Source: JANMJD01 sp963828405
GTDB taxonomy: Bacteria; Actinomycetota; Acidimicrobiia; Acidimicrobiales; Ilumatobacteraceae
Assembly: GCA_963828405.1 (NCBI GenBank)
Contig: CAWHEG010000031.1
Span: 1,612,001 to 1,676,000 of the forward strand
DNA length: 64,000 nt
Reading direction: 5' to 3'
Below the pieces are notes generated by a model. That model had not been told where the DNA came from, made no database searches, and saw only the letters and a program-made list of their open reading frames with translations. This document shows, in pieces, positions 50,537 to 58,596 of this stretch. The first letter of the stretch is position 1, and every line of letters starts with the position of its first letter. The translations under genes were made by a program, and so were the position numbers.

Positions 50537-51385
50537 GTGAATCCCGACGCCCGCCAGATGACACTGCACGAAGCCGCCGAGGTGCTCGGTGTGCACTACA
50601 TGACCGTCTATCGCTATGTGCGCCTCGGCCAACTCGAGGCGCACAAGGTCGGGGGGACGTGGCAGGTCGACGAGGGCGATCTGCGGGCCTTCCGGGCGCA
50701 CCCGGCCGTCGTCGTCGGGAGGCCCCAGGCGCCGTGGTCGCAGCGGCTCGAGCACCGTCTGATCGCCGGCGACGCCAACGGAGCCTGGGGGGTCGTCGAG
50801 GCAGCCCTGACCGGGGGCGCCGATTTCGACGAGATCTACCTCGAGGTGATGGCCCCGGCGATGGTCTCGATCGGCGCCCGGTGGGCCCGTGGTGAGCTCG
50901 ACATCTCGGTCGAGCACCGCGCCACGGCGATCCTCACCCGTCTGCTCGGGCGGCTCGGTCACCGCTTCGGTCGCCGCGGTCGGTCGAAGGGCTCGGTGGT
51001 GCTCGGTGCGCCGGCCGGCGAGCTCCATTCGCTGCCGGTGGCGATGGCGGCCGATCTCGTGCGCCAGCGCGGCTGGGACGTGTCCGACCTGGGGGCCGAC
51101 GTCCCGGCCGCTTCGTTCGTCCATGCCGCCGTCGGGACCGATGATCTCGTTGCGGTCGGGCTCAGTGCCACCCTCGAAGGGACCCTCGATTCGATGCGGG
51201 CGGCCCTCGAGGCGCTGCGCTCGGGCCTGCCGGGCGGTGTGGCCCTGGTCGTCGGCGGACAGGCGGTCCGCGACCAGGCCCATGCCCTGTCGCTCGGGGC
51301 CGACGGTTACGCATCGGACGGGCGCGCCCTGGTCGGCTTCCTCGACGGGTTGGCCCCGCGCCACGGGCGCAACGACGTCGGTTGA
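50537..51385 (+). CDS. Helix-turn-helix regulator with cobalamin-binding-type domain
   Basis: 282 residues from GTG 50537. The N-terminal excisionase/MerR-like helix-turn-helix is MTLHEAAEVLGVHYMTVYRYVRLGQLEAHKVGGTWQVDEGDLRAF in pieces. Then comes a helical cap (DEIYLEVMAPAMVSIGARWARGEL, SVEHRATAILTRLLGRLG) and a B12-binding-like Rossmann domain (VVLGAPAGELHSLPVAMAADLVRQRGWDVSDLGADVP in pieces). The D-x-H-x-x-G loop is altered to E-L-H-S-L-P, which is common in this regulator group. CarH/LitR-like proteins of this design sense light or adenosylcobalamin. It precedes imuA' but is probably separate because of the SOS promoter. Confidence 0.8.
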   Translation: MNPDARQMTLHEAAEVLGVHYMTVYRYVRLGQLEAHKVGGTWQVDEGDLRAFRAHPAVVVGRPQAPWSQRLEHRLIAGDANGAWGVVEAALTGGADFDEIYLEVMAPAMVSIGARWARGELDISVEHRATAILTRLLGRLGHRFGRRGRSKGSVVLGAPAGELHSLPVAMAADLVRQRGWDVSDLGADVPAASFVHAAVGTDDLVAVGLSATLEGTLDSMRAALEALRSGLPGGVALVVGGQAVRDQAHALSLGADGYASDGRALVGFLDGLAPRHGRNDVG

Positions 51386-51435
51386 CCGTCCGGCCGACGA
51401 TGCCTCAGACGGGGCCGGCCCCTTCTCCTGGATTG

Positions 51436-51449
51436 CGAACACGTGTTCG
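51436..51449 (+). promoter_or_regulatory. LexA-binding SOS box of imuA'-imuB
   Basis: The perfect palindrome CGAACACGTGTTCG matches the actinobacterial LexA consensus CGAAC-N4-GTTCG. A -10-like TATGCT at 51452-51457 follows directly, so bound LexA would block transcription. The downstream genes are the DNA-damage mutagenesis pair, which fits. Confidence 0.92.
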
Positions 51450-51463
51450 ACTATGCTGGACGT

Positions 51464-52207
51464 GTGGCGGTTTCCCCGGTGAATCTGGCAACCGTCGACC
51501 AGGCAACGGTCGACCTGGCAACCGTCGACCTGGCAACCCTGGTCGAACGGTCCGCTCCGGCCGGGTATGCCCATGAGCGGCTGATCGATGTCGTCGAGGA
51601 GTTGGCCGGCCTGCTGCCGCTCGGCGGGTTGCGGAGGGGGAGCACCCTCGCCGTCGGCGGCCCGGCGGCGATCTCGCTGGTGCTGGCCCTGTGTGCGAAG
51701 GCGTCGCTGGGCGGTGCCTGGGTCGGGCTGGTCGGGCTCGATTCCCTCGGCCTGCGGGCGGCCGCCGAACACGGCCTGTCGCTCGACCGGTTGTTCCTGG
51801 TGGCGGCGCCCCCGGTCCGCCAGTGGGCCGAGATCGTCGCCATCGTCGCCGAGGGGGCCGAGTTGGTGGTGGCCCGCCCGCCCAAGCGCGCCTCGCCGGG
51901 TGATGTCCGCCGGTTGCAGGCCCGGATGGCGTCACGGGGCGCCGTGCTCGTGCTCGTCGACGACCGTCCCACGGCCGAGGAGGGCGATCTGGCCACCGGC
52001 TGGTCACCCGAGGTCCGGATGATCACCAAGCCGATCGCCTGGGAGGGGATCGGCGAGGGGCACGGCCGGCTGCTCGCCCGGCGGGTCGCCGTCAGCGCCA
52101 CCGGGAGGCGCAGTGGCCGCCCGCAACGCGCCGAGCTGCTCCTCCCCGGCCCTCGGGGCGCCATCGCCGCGGTGTCGAACGTGACCCCCCTCCGCCCGGC
52201 GGGCTGA
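51464..52207 (+). CDS. imuA': ImuA'-type RecA-like mutagenesis accessory protein
   Basis: 247 residues from GTG 51464, about 7 bases after the -10 box, so the message is probably leaderless; a GTG at 51443 lies inside the SOS box and is rejected. The protein is RecA-like but weakly conserved: LLPLGGLRRGSTLAVGGPAAISLVLALC replaces Walker A, followed by ASLGGAWVGLVGLDSLGLRA. It keeps no consensus Walker lysine. In mycobacteria ImuA' works with ImuB and DnaE2 in error-prone repair after DNA damage. The gene ends with TGA directly joined to the imuB ATG. DnaE2 is not in the window. Confidence 0.88.
   Translation: MAVSPVNLATVDQATVDLATVDLATLVERSAPAGYAHERLIDVVEELAGLLPLGGLRRGSTLAVGGPAAISLVLALCAKASLGGAWVGLVGLDSLGLRAAAEHGLSLDRLFLVAAPPVRQWAEIVAIVAEGAELVVARPPKRASPGDVRRLQARMASRGAVLVLVDDRPTAEEGDLATGWSPEVRMITKPIAWEGIGEGHGRLLARRVAVSATGRRSGRPQRAELLLPGPRGAIAAVSNVTPLRPAG
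51485..51544 (+). repeat. In-frame 15-base tandem repeat in imuA'
   Basis: Units CTGGCAACCGTCGAC, CAGGCAACGGTCGAC, CTGGCAACCGTCGAC and a diverged fourth encode LATVD-QATVD-LATVD-LATLV near the N-terminus. It is a slippage-prone tract in a gene for error-prone repair. Confidence 0.85.
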
Positions 52208-53869
52208 ATGGGCACGCCGCGGTCGCGTCCGTCGGTGAACCGCCTGGTGACCGTGTGGTGCCCGCAGTGGTCGGCGATCGCCACCGGCCTCCCGCTCGAC
52301 GAGCCGATCGCCGTGGTGCAGACCCACCGTGTCGTGGCGGCATCACCTCCGGCGATCGGCGACGGGGTGCTCGTCGGCATCCGCCGGCGAGAGGCCCAGG
52401 CCCGGTGTCCGGGCGTGCGGATCGTCGAGCACGACCCCGAACGCGATGCCCGCCGGTTCGAACCGGTGGCGCGGTCCGTCGGCACGCTGGTGCCCCGGCT
52501 CGAGATCACCGAACCGGGCCGGCTCACCTTCGCCGCCCGCGGGCCGTCGCGCTATGTCGGCGGTGACGAGCAGCTGGCCACCCGCATCGGTGAGCTGGTC
52601 GCCGACGGTCTCGGGGCCTCATCGCGCCCGGTCGGCGATCCCGGGCCGGCCTTACCCGATTCCCGGGTGCGGCCCGGGATCGGGATCGCCGACGGCCGGT
52701 TCGCCTCGGGGGTGGCGTCGCGTCATGCCGTGGCGGTGGGCCGGCCGGTCGTGGTGCCGGCGGGTGGACCGGCGACCGCGCACTACCTGGCCAGGTTCCC
52801 ACTGCGGGCCCTGCACGACGTTGCCGGGATCCCGCCCGACCTGCTCGATCTGCTCGCCCGCCTCGGCCTGGTCGACCTCGGGCAGTTCGCCCGGCTGCCC
52901 GCCCGTGACGTGCTGGCCCGGTTCGGCACGCTCGGCGCGTTCGCCCACCGCCTGGCCGGGGGCGCCGACCCCCGACCCCCTGGAACGGCGGAGCCCCCAC
53001 CCGAGTTGACCGTCACCCGCGGGTTCGACGATCCGGTCACCCAGGTGCAGCCGCTGGTGTTCACGGCCAAGCAGATGGCCGACGATCTGCACGGCGAGTT
53101 GGCCCGTCGCGGGGTGGTCGCCGTGCGGTTGGCCGTCGAGGCCGAGACGGAGTACGACGAGCGCTGCGAACGCGTGTGGTATCGACCCGAGGGCTTGAGC
53201 CCGGCGATGATGGTCGACCGGGTGCGCTGGCAGCTCGACGGGTGGGTGCGCCGGCCCGGCGGGTTGAGCGGGGGCGTGACCCTGCTGCGGCTCGTCCCGG
53301 TCGAGACCCGGGCCGATGCCGGCCGGCAGCTGGGCTTCTGGGGCGGGCAGACCGAGGCCGACGCCTGGGCGGCCCGGGCCACCGCCCGATTGGTCGGCCT
53401 GCTCGGCCCCGAGGCGGTGACGGTCACCGAGGAACGCGGCGGTCGGGGGCCAGGTGACGCGTATGCCCTGGTCAGCGCTGCTGTCTCCGATGTCGGGGCC
53501 GGGTCGGGGCGTGATCCGTCGGTGCGGGCGTCCACCGCCGAACCCCCACCGTGGCCGGGCCGGATCCCGGCACCGTCACCGGCCACCGTACTGGCCGACC
53601 CCCGCCCCTGTTCGGTGCTCGAGGCCGGGGGGTCGCCCGTGCGGGTCAACGGGAGGGGGATGGTGAGCGGTCCGCCGGCCGTGCTCGAGCTCGACGGCCG
53701 TCGGCACGCCGTGGTCGGCTGGGCCGGGCCCTGGCCCGTCGAGGAGCGCTGGTGGGACCCCGGTGGCGGCAGCCGCCGGGCCAGGTTCCAGCTCGTCACC
53801 GACCGTGGCGAGGCCTATCTCGCCTCGCTGCAGCGCGGCGAGTGGCTGATCGAGGCGATCTACACATAG
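52208..53869 (+). CDS. imuB: ImuB, catalytically inactive Y-family polymerase
   Basis: 553 residues. The Y-family N-terminal motif D-x-D-x-F-F-A-x-V-E is replaced by VTVWCPQWSAIA, so polymerase activity is not expected; the little-finger and helix-hairpin-helix region (RFPLRALHDVAGIPPDLLDLLARLGLVDLGQFARLP in pieces) is intact. At residue 374 QLGFWG matches the beta-clamp-binding motif of mycobacterial ImuB. The C-terminus (GPWPVEERWWDPGGG, RFQLVTDRGEAYLASL) is the typical end. It acts as an adaptor between the clamp, ImuA' and DnaE2. The gene directly follows imuA' and shares its SOS promoter. Confidence 0.93.
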   Translation: MGTPRSRPSVNRLVTVWCPQWSAIATGLPLDEPIAVVQTHRVVAASPPAIGDGVLVGIRRREAQARCPGVRIVEHDPERDARRFEPVARSVGTLVPRLEITEPGRLTFAARGPSRYVGGDEQLATRIGELVADGLGASSRPVGDPGPALPDSRVRPGIGIADGRFASGVASRHAVAVGRPVVVPAGGPATAHYLARFPLRALHDVAGIPPDLLDLLARLGLVDLGQFARLPARDVLARFGTLGAFAHRLAGGADPRPPGTAEPPPELTVTRGFDDPVTQVQPLVFTAKQMADDLHGELARRGVVAVRLAVEAETEYDERCERVWYRPEGLSPAMMVDRVRWQLDGWVRRPGGLSGGVTLLRLVPVETRADAGRQLGFWGGQTEADAWAARATARLVGLLGPEAVTVTEERGGRGPGDAYALVSAAVSDVGAGSGRDPSVRASTAEPPPWPGRIPAPSPATVLADPRPCSVLEAGGSPVRVNGRGMVSGPPAVLELDGRRHAVVGWAGPWPVEERWWDPGGGSRRARFQLVTDRGEAYLASLQRGEWLIEAIYT

Positions 53870-53880
53870 CCGATCGTGCT

Positions 53881-53921
53881 CGGTGGGTTCCCGGCGTGGC
53901 CGCCGCGCCGGGAACCCACCG
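53881..53921 (+). terminator. Terminator after imuB
   Basis: Perfect 16-base arms CGGTGGGTTCCCGGCG and CGCCGGGAACCCACCG enclose a 9-base loop, 11 bases after the imuB stop. No T tract. Confidence 0.85.
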
Positions 53922-53932
53922 GGGGGTCGGGT

Positions 53933-54090
53933 TCAGATCCCGTCGATGCGTAGCACCGTGCCGGTCAGGGTCACGACGAACGCGGTGTGGCCGACGATCT
54001 CCAACGAGGTCGGCTGGTTCAGTTCGCCGATCACCGTGTGGAACTCGCCGTCGTCGACGGCGTGGACAGGCTGGAACGTACGGAGCGGAG
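53933..54090 (-). pseudogene. C-terminal fragment of a ScyD/ScyE-family beta-propeller protein
   Basis: Reading the minus strand from about 54090 gives APLRTFQPVHAVDDGEFHTV, then GELNQPTSLEIVGHTAFVVT and LTGTVLRIDGI and a TGA at 53933-53935. Q-P-T-S-x-E-I-x-G-x-x-A-x-V-V-T is the typical last blade of ScyD/ScyE-like secreted proteins, which are several hundred residues long. No start or rest of the gene is present. The fragment ends upstream near an inverted repeat at 54091-54108. Confidence 0.65.
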
Positions 54091-54108
54091 CTGACAGAAA
54101 CCTGTCAG
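54091..54108. repeat. Inverted repeat CTGACAG-AAAC-CTGTCAG
   Basis: Perfect 7-base arms with a 4-base spacer, located where the ScyD/ScyE-like fragment ends. It may be a regulator site or a scar of the rearrangement that truncated that gene. Confidence 0.5.
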
Positions 54109-54167
54109 ACCGTGGTCGAGCGCCCCCGGCGAGCGACCATCACGGCCCGCTCCACAGTCGCATGAGG

Positions 54168-54575
54168 TCACGTTGCCGGCCAGGCGAGCCCGAGGCGCAC
54201 GACGGCCGACTCGATGGCACCGGCCAAGCGCTCGATGGACCCGGCACACGCCTCGAGCTCGGTCGGATCGAGCAGCGGCACGACGCCGCCGGCCGTCTCG
54301 ACGACGACGACGGGGACGGCGTCGCCCGTCGCCAACTTGATCGCCGCTGGTTGGTCATCGCGGTGATAGGTGTCGAATCGGACCCCGAGGAGCGTGCGGT
54401 AGGTCTTCCACTCGGGCCGTTCCCGGACCGATCCGTGGGTGACCTCGCACAGCGAGCAGTGTGATCGGCCGAGCCGGGCGCCGATCCAGTACGCCAACTC
54501 ACCCCGGATGGTGCCGTCGGCGTCGTAGACGCCGATCAGCCTGATGATCTCCTGCTGCGGTCGGGCGTCGCTCAC
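54168..54575 (-). CDS. Hypothetical protein with conserved CSLCEVTHG motif
   Basis: 135 residues from GTG 54575. The sequence LIGVYDADGTIRGELAYWIGARLGRSHCSLCEVTHGSV (in pieces) carries a C-x-x-C pair followed by T-H, which looks like a redox or metal site. The rest is soluble with VPVVVVETAGGVVPLLDP. I recognise it as a recurring small protein but cannot name a family or role. It is divergent from the alkyl-sulfatase-like gene. Confidence 0.65.
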   Translation of the reverse strand: MSDARPQQEIIRLIGVYDADGTIRGELAYWIGARLGRSHCSLCEVTHGSVRERPEWKTYRTLLGVRFDTYHRDDQPAAIKLATGDAVPVVVVETAGGVVPLLDPTELEACAGSIERLAGAIESAVVRLGLAWPAT

Positions 54576-54693
54576 CGGACATCACTACAGCATGACGGAC
54601 CGGGCCGGCGCAGGCGAACGGTCGGGCCACCGGTGCTTGACATCGCGTCCAACTCCCATCCAGGCTCTGCCCGTCGCGGAGGAGAGGAATCGG

Positions 54694-55965
54694 ATGAGCA
54701 CGATGGGGATGCTGGAGCGCTCGGCGCGGTGGATCGACGGAGACGAGGCCCCGGCGATGAACGGACTGCTGAGCACGGGCTCCGGCGCGGCCGAGGAGCT
54801 GGCGCCCGGTGTGGCGTTCGTGGAGGCGTTCAGCAACGTGGTCGTGTTCGGGACCGACGACGGCCTGGTCGTGTTCGACGTCTCGCACGAGATCTCGGCG
54901 CCCGCCGCCCTGCGCGGGCTGCGGGAGTGGTCCACCGCACCCGTGCACAGCGCGGTGTACACCCACGGCCACGTCGACCACGTGACCGGCGCCCAGGCGT
55001 TCGACGCCGACGCGGCGAGCCGGGGGTACCGGCCGATCCGCTACGTCGGCCACGAGGCGGTCCCGACCCGGTTCGACCGTTACCGGGCGACCAACGGCTA
55101 CAACGGCCACATCAACATGCGCCAGTTCCGGCTGCCCGAGCCACGCTTCCCGAGCGACTTCGTCTATCCCGAGCTGACCTACCGCACCACCACCACCCTC
55201 GACGTCGGCGGCCGGGCGTTCGAGCTGCGCCACGCCCGTGGGGAGACCGACGACCACACCTGGGCGTGGGTGCCGGCCGACCGTGCCGTCGTCGTCGGCG
55301 ACCTGTTCATCTGGCAGTTCCCCAATGCCGGCAACCCGCAGAAGGTGCAGCGCTATGCGTGGGACTGGGCCGTCGCGCTGCGCGAGATGGCGTCGCTCGA
55401 ACCGGAGCTGATGCTCCCCGCCCACGGTCCGGCGGTCGGCGGTCGGCAGCGGGTGGCGCAGGTGCTCACCGACACCGCCGCCGCTCTCGAGTCACTGCAC
55501 GACCAGACGCTGACGCTGATGAACGAGGGAGCCCGGCTCGACGACATCATCCATCAGGTGCGTCTGCCCGATGACCTGGCGAACAAGCCGTATCTCAAAC
55601 CGACCTACGACGAGCCCGAGTTCGTCGTCCGCAACCTGTGGCGCCTCTACGGGGGCTGGTACGACGGGAACCCCGCGCACCTCAAGCCGGCCAGGGATGT
55701 CGAGCTGGCCCGGGAGATGGCCGCCCTGGCCGGAGGTGCCGCGGTGCTCGCCGGGCGCGCCGAGTCGCTCGCCGCGGCGGGCGACCTTCGCCTCGCCTGT
55801 CACCTGGCCGAGATGGCGGTGCTCGCCGAGCCGGACTCGAAGCGCGCCCACCTGGTACGGGCCGCGGTCTACGACGCCCGGCGGCGCGCCGAGGTGTCGT
55901 TCATGGCCAGTGGCATCTATCGGTCGGCGTATCTCGACGCCAGGGCCCGCGCCGCCGAACTCTGA
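54694..55965 (+). CDS. Alkyl-sulfatase-like metallo-beta-lactamase-fold hydrolase
   Basis: 423 residues from ATG 54694 with a strong GGAGGAGAGG site. The metal centre is clear: YTHGHVDHVTGAQAF (H-x-H-x-D-H), HARGETDDHTWAWVP, VVGDLFIW and the late His in LPAHGPAVGG. This GETDDHTW pattern and the C-terminal helical dimerisation domain (YDEPEFVVRNLWRLYGGWYDGNPAHLKPA in pieces) fit the SDS-hydrolase/alkyl-sulfatase group. The SCP2-like C-terminal domain of full SdsA1 enzymes is absent. It probably cleaves alkyl sulfates or related esters; no transporter is adjacent. Confidence 0.85.
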   Translation: MSTMGMLERSARWIDGDEAPAMNGLLSTGSGAAEELAPGVAFVEAFSNVVVFGTDDGLVVFDVSHEISAPAALRGLREWSTAPVHSAVYTHGHVDHVTGAQAFDADAASRGYRPIRYVGHEAVPTRFDRYRATNGYNGHINMRQFRLPEPRFPSDFVYPELTYRTTTTLDVGGRAFELRHARGETDDHTWAWVPADRAVVVGDLFIWQFPNAGNPQKVQRYAWDWAVALREMASLEPELMLPAHGPAVGGRQRVAQVLTDTAAALESLHDQTLTLMNEGARLDDIIHQVRLPDDLANKPYLKPTYDEPEFVVRNLWRLYGGWYDGNPAHLKPARDVELAREMAALAGGAAVLAGRAESLAAAGDLRLACHLAEMAVLAEPDSKRAHLVRAAVYDARRRAEVSFMASGIYRSAYLDARARAAEL

Positions 55966-56007
55966 CCCGACGCAGCACCAGGATCGTCGCACGCCTGCGC
56001 GGCCGGC

Positions 56008-56934
56008 TCACGGGGTGTCGTCGACTGCATCGATCAGGCCCCAATCGAGCGCGGTGGCGCTGTCGATCGGACGGCCGCACAGGGCGAGCAGCAGGGCGCG
56101 TTGCCGGCCGATCCGGGCCGGAATGCTCACCGTGCCGCCGGCGCCGGGGATCAGGCCGAGTGCGACCTCGGGCAACGAGATGCGCGTCTCGGGGTGGGCG
56201 ACGATCCGGCGGGCGAAGGCGGCGAGCTCGATCCCCGCTCCCATGCACGCTCCCTGGAGGCGGACCTCGAAGCGGTCGCCGAGCCGGGCGGCCAGGTGGG
56301 CCGCCAGGCGGGCCGGGCTGCGGGTGAGGCGGACGACGTGGGCCGTGGCCGGGTCGCCGAACGACCCGAACGTGGCCACGTCGCCGCCCGAACAGAACGA
56401 CGGACCGGCCCCGCGCAGCACGACCCGGTCGATCGTGGTGTCGGCGAGAGCCAGCTGCAACGCCTCGCTCAGACCGTCGCGCATCGAGGTGTCGAACGCG
56501 TTGTGCCGCTGCGGGCGGTTCAACGTGACCGTCAGTTCGTCGCCCACCCGATCGGTCAGCACCACCGGCCCGGGCGTCGCGGGCGAGGGCGCGGCCCGCC
56601 GGTCCGCCGACCATCGGGTGAACTCCGGTCCGGCCTGGAGGAGCGAGTACACCGCGGACTCGGATGCGATCCCGGCGTCGACGGAGGGGGAGGGCTCGCG
56701 GAGCAGGACGGCCAACGAGGTGGCGGCGATCGGTGACCGTCCGATCGTGGCGAGCACATCGGCGAGCAGCGGATCCCCGGCCTCGACGGCCAGGTCGGTC
56801 CAGCGTGATGGCCTGCCGTGCGGGTGCACGCCGATGACGACGCACGGTCGGCTCCCGAGATGGCCGACCGCCGCCGTCGGCGACGACGCATCGCACTCGA
56901 CGACGACGGCCGGTGTCCCGAACGCCGCCGACAA
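56008..56934 (-). CDS. Enoyl-CoA hydratase/isomerase-family protein
   Basis: The crotonase fold is evident: LTVTLNRPQRHNAFDTSMRDGL, the oxyanion hole in VVLRGAGPSFCSGGDVATFG and FEVRLQGACMGAGIELAAFA, and ISLPEVALGLIPGAGGTVSIP. The residues after LGLIPGAGG fit a hydratase. The first 100 residues are unusual for a crotonase. The only start codon near the beginning is TTG at 56934; the frame is open a further 75 bases with no ATG or GTG, so a start lies there or was lost. About 308 residues from the TTG. It probably acts in fatty-acid or aromatic degradation. Confidence 0.82.
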   Translation of the reverse strand: MSAAFGTPAVVVECDASSPTAAVGHLGSRPCVVIGVHPHGRPSRWTDLAVEAGDPLLADVLATIGRSPIAATSLAVLLREPSPSVDAGIASESAVYSLLQAGPEFTRWSADRRAAPSPATPGPVVLTDRVGDELTVTLNRPQRHNAFDTSMRDGLSEALQLALADTTIDRVVLRGAGPSFCSGGDVATFGSFGDPATAHVVRLTRSPARLAAHLAARLGDRFEVRLQGACMGAGIELAAFARRIVAHPETRISLPEVALGLIPGAGGTVSIPARIGRQRALLLALCGRPIDSATALDWGLIDAVDDTP

Positions 56935-57107
56935 CTCCTCCCCACCCGACGGCCCGGCAGTCAGGGCGGAGAACTCGGACCAGGTGAGGCGAACGGCGTC
57001 GATCGCTGCAGGCTACGCGGCCCTCGGCGCGCCGAAGGCCGAGCCACGACCCAGGGCGGGTTCGGACTCGGACCGGCCCGGTCGGTCTCGTTGCGGACCG
57101 CTCGGAC

Positions 57108-57996
57108 TCAATCGGCCTCGGTCGGGCCGAACGTCACGGTGACGATGCGCTCCTCGCTGGCGCGGCACGACGGTGAGGGCGAGATCGGCTCCCGCCTGGG
57201 CCAGGGCGTCATGGAGTGCATCGGTCGATGTCAGCGGGGTGTCTCCGACGGCAACGAGGAGGTCGCCCTCGGCGATGCCGGCTCGGTCGGCCGGGCCGCC
57301 GGGTTCGACCGCCCGGACCAGCAGGCCCTCGCGTTCGGGCAGGCCGACGGATCGGCGCAACTTGGCCGCCACGCCTGGGGGAGCGAGCGCCACGCCGAGC
57401 CGGACCCGGGTGACCGACTTGCCCGCGGTCAGATCATCGATCCGACGGCGCAGCACCTCGTCGACGGGTCGGGCAACGTAGAAGCCGCGCCCGCTGCGGT
57501 GGGTGTTGATGCCGACGACTCCGCCGGCGGCGTCGACGATCGGCCCACCGGAGGAGCCCCTGACCAGCGGGGCGGTGTGCTCGACGCCGCCCTGGACCGT
57601 ACGCCCCCGCGGGCCTTGGAAGTCGAGGTTGCACGATGTCACCATGCCGAACGAGATCCGCGGCCGGTGCGCGGCCCGGCTGATGGCGAAGACGACATCA
57701 CCCGCAACGGGGGTCGTCGTCCCCCACGTGACGGGAGTCGCCGCGGCCGTGTCGACGTCGAGCACGACGAGGTCGCCGTCGCCGTCGGCGCCGACGACCG
57801 TGCCTTGGACACTGCGTCCGTCGGAGAAGGTGACGGCGGTCGACCGGTCGCGAAGGTTGTGGGCATTGGTGAGCACCTTGCCGGAGGCGATGACCAGCCC
57901 GGTGCCCCTGCCGTCCGTGCCGATCGTGACGACCGCCTCGTCGAGCCGTGCGACGATCGAGCGGGCCGTGGTGGAGAGTTCGTCGATGAGACTCAT
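57108..57996 (-). CDS. HtrA-like trypsin-fold serine protease with PDZ domain; apparent frameshift
   Basis: From ATG 57996: trypsin-like domain with His in SGKVLTNAHNLRDR, Asp in GDGDLVVLDVDTA and the nucleophile Ser in LVRGSSGGPIVDAAGG, followed by a PDZ domain (GLLVRAVEPGGPADRAGIAEGDLLVAVGDTPLTST in pieces). After LALTVV the natural end is RASEERIVTVTFGPTEAD in the next frame, stopping at 57108. In the given frame it runs to 57013 with a basic tail. One extra base at 57164-57165 explains the shift. There is no signal peptide or membrane helix, so it is likely cytosolic, unusual for HtrA proteins. It is divergent from the HxlR regulator. Confidence 0.82.
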
Positions 57997-58011
57997 GTCC
58001 CTTGCTCCTGA

Positions 58012-58042
58012 CTAGTAACTAGCGAATAGCAAGTAACCTAGC
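58012..58042. promoter_or_regulatory. Direct-repeat operator candidate between protease and HxlR genes
   Basis: AGTAACTAGC at 58014-58023 and AGTAACCTAGC at 58032-58042 form a direct repeat, and the first half overlaps the palindrome CTAGT-A-ACTAG at 58012-58022. They occupy nearly all of the 51-base gap between divergent starts, as expected for HxlR binding and autoregulation. Confidence 0.6.
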
Positions 58043-58047
58043 GGAGG

Positions 58048-58518
58048 ATGATCGGCGTCCCACACCATCACGACGGCAGATCGGGCCATCCACCAGACTC
58101 GGGGGCGATGCCCGACAACCTCGCCCGCGCCCTGGCCGTCGTCGGTGACCGTTGGACGCTGCAGATCGTGGCGGAGCTGCTCGACACTCCGAAGCGGTTC
58201 GGTGAACTCGCCACTGCCCTGCCGGCGATCGCCCCGAACATCCTCACCGGTCGTCTGCGTCAACTCGAACATCATCGCCTTGTCTCCGCCGCTCCGTACA
58301 GCCGCCGCCCGCTGCGCCTCGTCTATGCGCTGACCGGGTCGGGCCGTGAGCTGGAGCCCACCCTGTCCCTGCTCGCCGCCTGGGGCGCCCACTTGGCGGG
58401 CGGGACCGACGGCGTCCGCCACGCCCCGTGTGGAACCGTCCTGGAGGCCCGGCTCTACTGCCCGACATGTGACCGCGCCGTCGACGACGCCGAGTCCGGG
58501 GCGTTGCACTGGGTGTGA
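58048..58518 (+). CDS. HxlR-family winged-helix regulator with zinc-ribbon C-terminus
   Basis: 156 residues from ATG 58048, or 136 from ATG 58108. The winged helix is LARALAVVGDRWTLQIVAELLDTPKRFGELATALPAIAPNILTGRLRQLE in pieces, typical of HxlR. A small C-terminal zinc ribbon is visible in APCGTVLEARLYCPTCDRAV (Cys at three positions). Regulators of this type respond to aldehydes or redox stress. The gap to the divergent protease gene holds the direct repeats. The longer start has GGAGG immediately before it with almost no spacing, and the first 20 residues are not conserved, so the shorter start is a real alternative. Confidence 0.82.
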   Translation: MIGVPHHHDGRSGHPPDSGAMPDNLARALAVVGDRWTLQIVAELLDTPKRFGELATALPAIAPNILTGRLRQLEHHRLVSAAPYSRRPLRLVYALTGSGRELEPTLSLLAAWGAHLAGGTDGVRHAPCGTVLEARLYCPTCDRAVDDAESGALHWV

Positions 58519-58596
58519 ACTCGCCCGCGCCGACCGGTGGGCGTCGGGCCCGCTCCCGGCGCGACATGTGGGAGTCGGGCCGGCCATGCTGTCGAG

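Noticed and set aside
53870..54167. tRNA or small RNA gene after imuB
   Set aside because: Checked for cloverleaf arms by eye; found only the terminator, the ScyD/ScyE-like fragment and an inverted repeat.
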